This document shows positions 61,592 through 64,000 of a stretch of 64,000 nt of DNA, piece after piece. The notes below the pieces were generated by a model. It made no database searches. It had not been told where the DNA came from and saw only the letters and a list, made by a program, of their open reading frames with translations. Positions within the stretch are counted from its first letter, which is position 1. Each line of letters begins with the position of its first letter. Origin of the DNA: Deinandra increscens subsp. villosa (lineage: Eukaryota; Streptophyta; Magnoliopsida; Asterales; Asteraceae); the NCBI GenBank assembly GCA_039602395.1, contig JBCNJP010000003.1, positions 64,656,278-64,720,277 of the forward strand, given 5' to 3'. The position numbers and the translations under genes are program-made.

Positions 61592-64000
61592 ATGAGGTTT
61601 TTAAACTGGCTTTTGGTGTTGTTTCGTTTGTGTAGTGAATTAGAGTTTGTGCCAGATCACAATATTGTGGCATTCATGATACCTCCACCAACGGACAGTC
61701 AAGAGCTGTTTGGCTCATTAATTGCTGGACTCAATAAAAGTTGTCTTAATTCTAAACTGAGAGCCACTCCAACTGTGTGTAAGAATATGGTTCGTGATTT
61801 CTGGTTTACAGCTACTGTGAGTCGAGATAAAACTGCTCTTGTTGCAAGAATTCAGGATACTGAAATTGTGGTCACAGAGGCAGATATTCGTAAAGCTTTA
61901 ACTTTCAATGATTCACCTGATGATCCCATTGAGTATCCAAAGACTACTATGTTGAATGTGCTGAATGAGATGGGTTATACGGGGATGGCTAATAGAACTA
62001 TGAAGAAAGACATTCCTATTTTCTGGAAAATGCTGGTTCATTATCTTCAAAGATGTATTATTGCTAAAAAGAGCAGCACTGATGAACTCAATCAGCAACA
62101 TACTGTGCATTTGTTGCATTGGCGAAAGAATGGAAGTTCATTTTTTTCTAGAATGATGCTTAAAGATATGCAGGCTATTGCGATCAGAAAGAAAGATTAA
62201 TTTCCTGTTGTGCCTCGGTTCGTACAAATGATTTTTGATGATAAGTACCCACATCTTGAAAAATCTAATGATCTACTTGATCCGAAACCAATGGGAATGG
62301 ATGTATTGCATCTGATTAATCCTCCTCCAAAACCAGGAAAGATAAGTGCTCTAATCGAAAATAAATTTGGTGTATTTGCTAATAGTACTGTTGATCTTCC
62401 TATTCCCATTCCTATGAGAGCTCAGGCAATGGTGGTCGAGGAACATTCTGTGAGGCAGCTCTCTCCTATTGTTGAAGAAGTTGACGTATTTTGATTCTGA
62501 AACTGATTCTAATAAAAACCTTGAAGGAGATTATGATGAATCTATGCAACAGGTTTCTGAGATTCCTCCTCTTGGAAATCCTGTCTCTGTAAATGTGTCT
62601 CCTGATGCTGAAGCTAATGTAGTCGTTGAACAACCAAGACCCTTGAAAAGAAGAAGAAATATTGATCCCAGACCACAACCTGAAAGTAGTTTGTCTAGAG
62701 AAGCTATTACTCACACTTTACAAGCTCCTATTACAACCCATGTTGCAACTGAACCTGTGAATGTTTTGGGCTCCGGAAAGGGAAGGGAGCTAGAGACTGT
62801 TGAGTCTATAGCCATACGTGACTTACAACTGAGAGTTATAGAATTGGAGAAGCAGAATGTCATCAAATCAGAGTTAATCAGTACACTACTCTCTGCTCAA
62901 GAAGAAGAAATCAAAAGGCAAAAAGAAGAAGCCAAAAAACAAGCTGATTTTCAGACTAAAGTTAATACGCAGATTGGCTATTTATTAATATTATTGGCTG
63001 ATGTGAAGACAAAGATAGGTAAGGAGTTTGATGGTATGAAAATTCCTGATATTGGGGGATCAGCTTCTGGTCCAAAAGAAGGTGTGAGTTTTGTTGCTAG
63101 ATCTTCCTCTCCTAATCTTGAGTTTGACTTTGAGAAGGATTTTCCTGCCCTACCAGATTATGTTGGTGACTTTGCTGGACTGGATAATGTAAACTTTAAT
63201 GAATTATTTAAGAATGACCAACTTATTAAAGAAATGAGGAAAACTGAGGAGGAAATTCTGAAACATGCAAACATGATTGCTCCGCGACCAGCAGATTCTA
63301 CAAATTGGTTCAGAGAACTGTAGACTCCACCACCTCAATATTCACTCCAATTAGGTAAAGGTGAGTATGACAAGAAAGGAATAAGAAACGGCATATGGGC
63401 CTGGCATTATGATAATCTCAATAAATTGTTTGTAGTTCTGCGCAAGGGGCACAGTCACGTGGATTACTATACAGACATTAATCAATTTCACTCATGGACC
63501 ATGGTTGATTTGAATGCCCTTTTGGAAGCTCCTTTTATCAACTGGTCAGGATGTTCTGATGGTAATTTTGTTGGTGATGCTCTGAGAAAGGCTTCAAAGA
63601 ATGGATTCAAGGACTTCAAAGTAGCTAAAGACAAGGTCATTATCAAAAAGGACCCCGTGACTAGAGAAGAAAAAAGGGAAATCTTTTGGCCACCTACCTT
63701 AAAAGCTAAGGTGATTCCACTGCTAGATAGTATTAATGATGGAACCCTGGTGAAGTTCTTTAAGTCATGGCATTATGATCCAACTACTGGTGAAGTTGTG
63801 GTTGTGTGTGAAGGTTTTGACTACAGATTCTATGATACAATGGATCTACTCAGGTTTAGTGAAAATGACATCAAGATCCTCGCTTCTACTCCTTTTTCTC
63901 AAATTACTAATAACGAGGAAGATGATGATCAGATAATTGCTTTCTCTGTGGCTGCAATGACGATCATGCAAAATAAGTGGTGGGAGTCCAAAGAGAAGCA
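61592..64000 (+). pseudogene. Copia-II additional 3' ORF (aORF), runs off window
   Basis: Reading starts near 61592. A splice acceptor-like TTTGTGTAG just before 61637 makes the true start uncertain. Conserved blocks are VPDHNIVAFMIPP, RATPTVCKNMVRDFWFTA, EIVVTEADIRKAL, LNEMGYTG and FWKMLVHYLQRCI. These match, as I recall it, an ORF found downstream of pol in Asteraceae copia elements. A TAA at 62198 is in frame with the continuation at 62201-62493. A frameshift near 62490 follows, then a coiled coil (62810-63030) and TAG at 63321. The frame stays open from 63324 to the window end and includes VKFFKSWHYDPTTGEV, shared with copia-I. Function unknown; envelope-like or regulatory roles are speculative. 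Confidence 0.7.

Larger units (their letters stand above)
19667..64000 (+). mobile_element. Copia-II: large copia element split by three insertions
   Basis: This is a single plus-strand Ty1/copia element: 5' LTR, primer-binding site, long repeat-rich leader, gag with zinc knuckle and coiled coil, integrase, RT-RNase H and an extra 3' ORF reaching the window edge. It is interrupted by Tat A (22663-36451), Tat B (37203-47815) and CACTA (48898-57122). At each site, removing the insert plus one target duplication restores copia reading. The large gag and extra 3' ORF suggest a Sire/Maximus-like element (inference). Many stops and frameshifts are present and no protease motif remains. Confidence 0.85.

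Overview
The window is nuclear DNA of a flowering plant, and essentially all of it is transposable-element sequence. I find no host single-copy gene, rRNA or tRNA. The evidence is plant-type Ty1/copia and Ty3/gypsy LTR retrotransposons with plant primer-binding sites, a plant L1-like LINE, a CACTA DNA transposon, and an organelle-like insert. Two copia elements carry a long extra 3' ORF of a kind I associate with daisy-family (Asteraceae) genomes. That family assignment is inference.

Layout. (1) 1-2250: minus-strand copia fragments. A 5' LTR (1883-2250), leader and broken gag are cut at 502/503 by the LTR of another element that runs off the left edge. (2) 2251-15430: the 3' part of a copia element (copia-I): extra ORF, polypurine tract, start of 3' LTR. 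It is split by a complete 10.5 kb Tekay-type chromovirus (3615-14157) with two 2594-bp LTRs that look identical. (3) 15431-19666: a minus-strand gypsy LTR, noncoding sequence, a 66-bp tandem repeat and a decayed reverse transcriptase/RNase H fragment. (4) 19667-64000: one large copia element (copia-II; 5' LTR at 19667-20075, 3' LTR beyond the window) blown apart by three insertions, each with its own target-site duplication: Tat-lineage gypsy element A (22663-36451, TSD GCAGG), Tat-lineage element B (37203-47815, TSD GTTGG), and a CACTA transposon (48898-57122, TSD CGT) that itself holds a 5'-truncated LINE. Element A also carries a 3.3 kb organelle-like insert in its gag. Removing the inserts gives copia-II the order LTR, gag, (lost protease), integrase, RT-RNase H, extra ORF.

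How the parts work together. The two Tat elements keep gag, protease and RT-RH-IN in a single frame punctuated by two in-frame stops present in both copies. Between pol and the 3' LTR, both carry a gene on the opposite strand that looks spliced (four exons, three short GT-AG introns, about 488 codons, intact in A). This antisense gene is the most interesting system here. Other points are an 82-nt intron-like segment in the Tekay gag, a leader vocabulary shared by gag and the extra ORF of copia-II, and a TATA box in the loop of a 14-bp inverted repeat.

Limits. Clade names rest on motif recognition, not alignment. LTR differences were counted by eye. Sequence outside the window is unknown.
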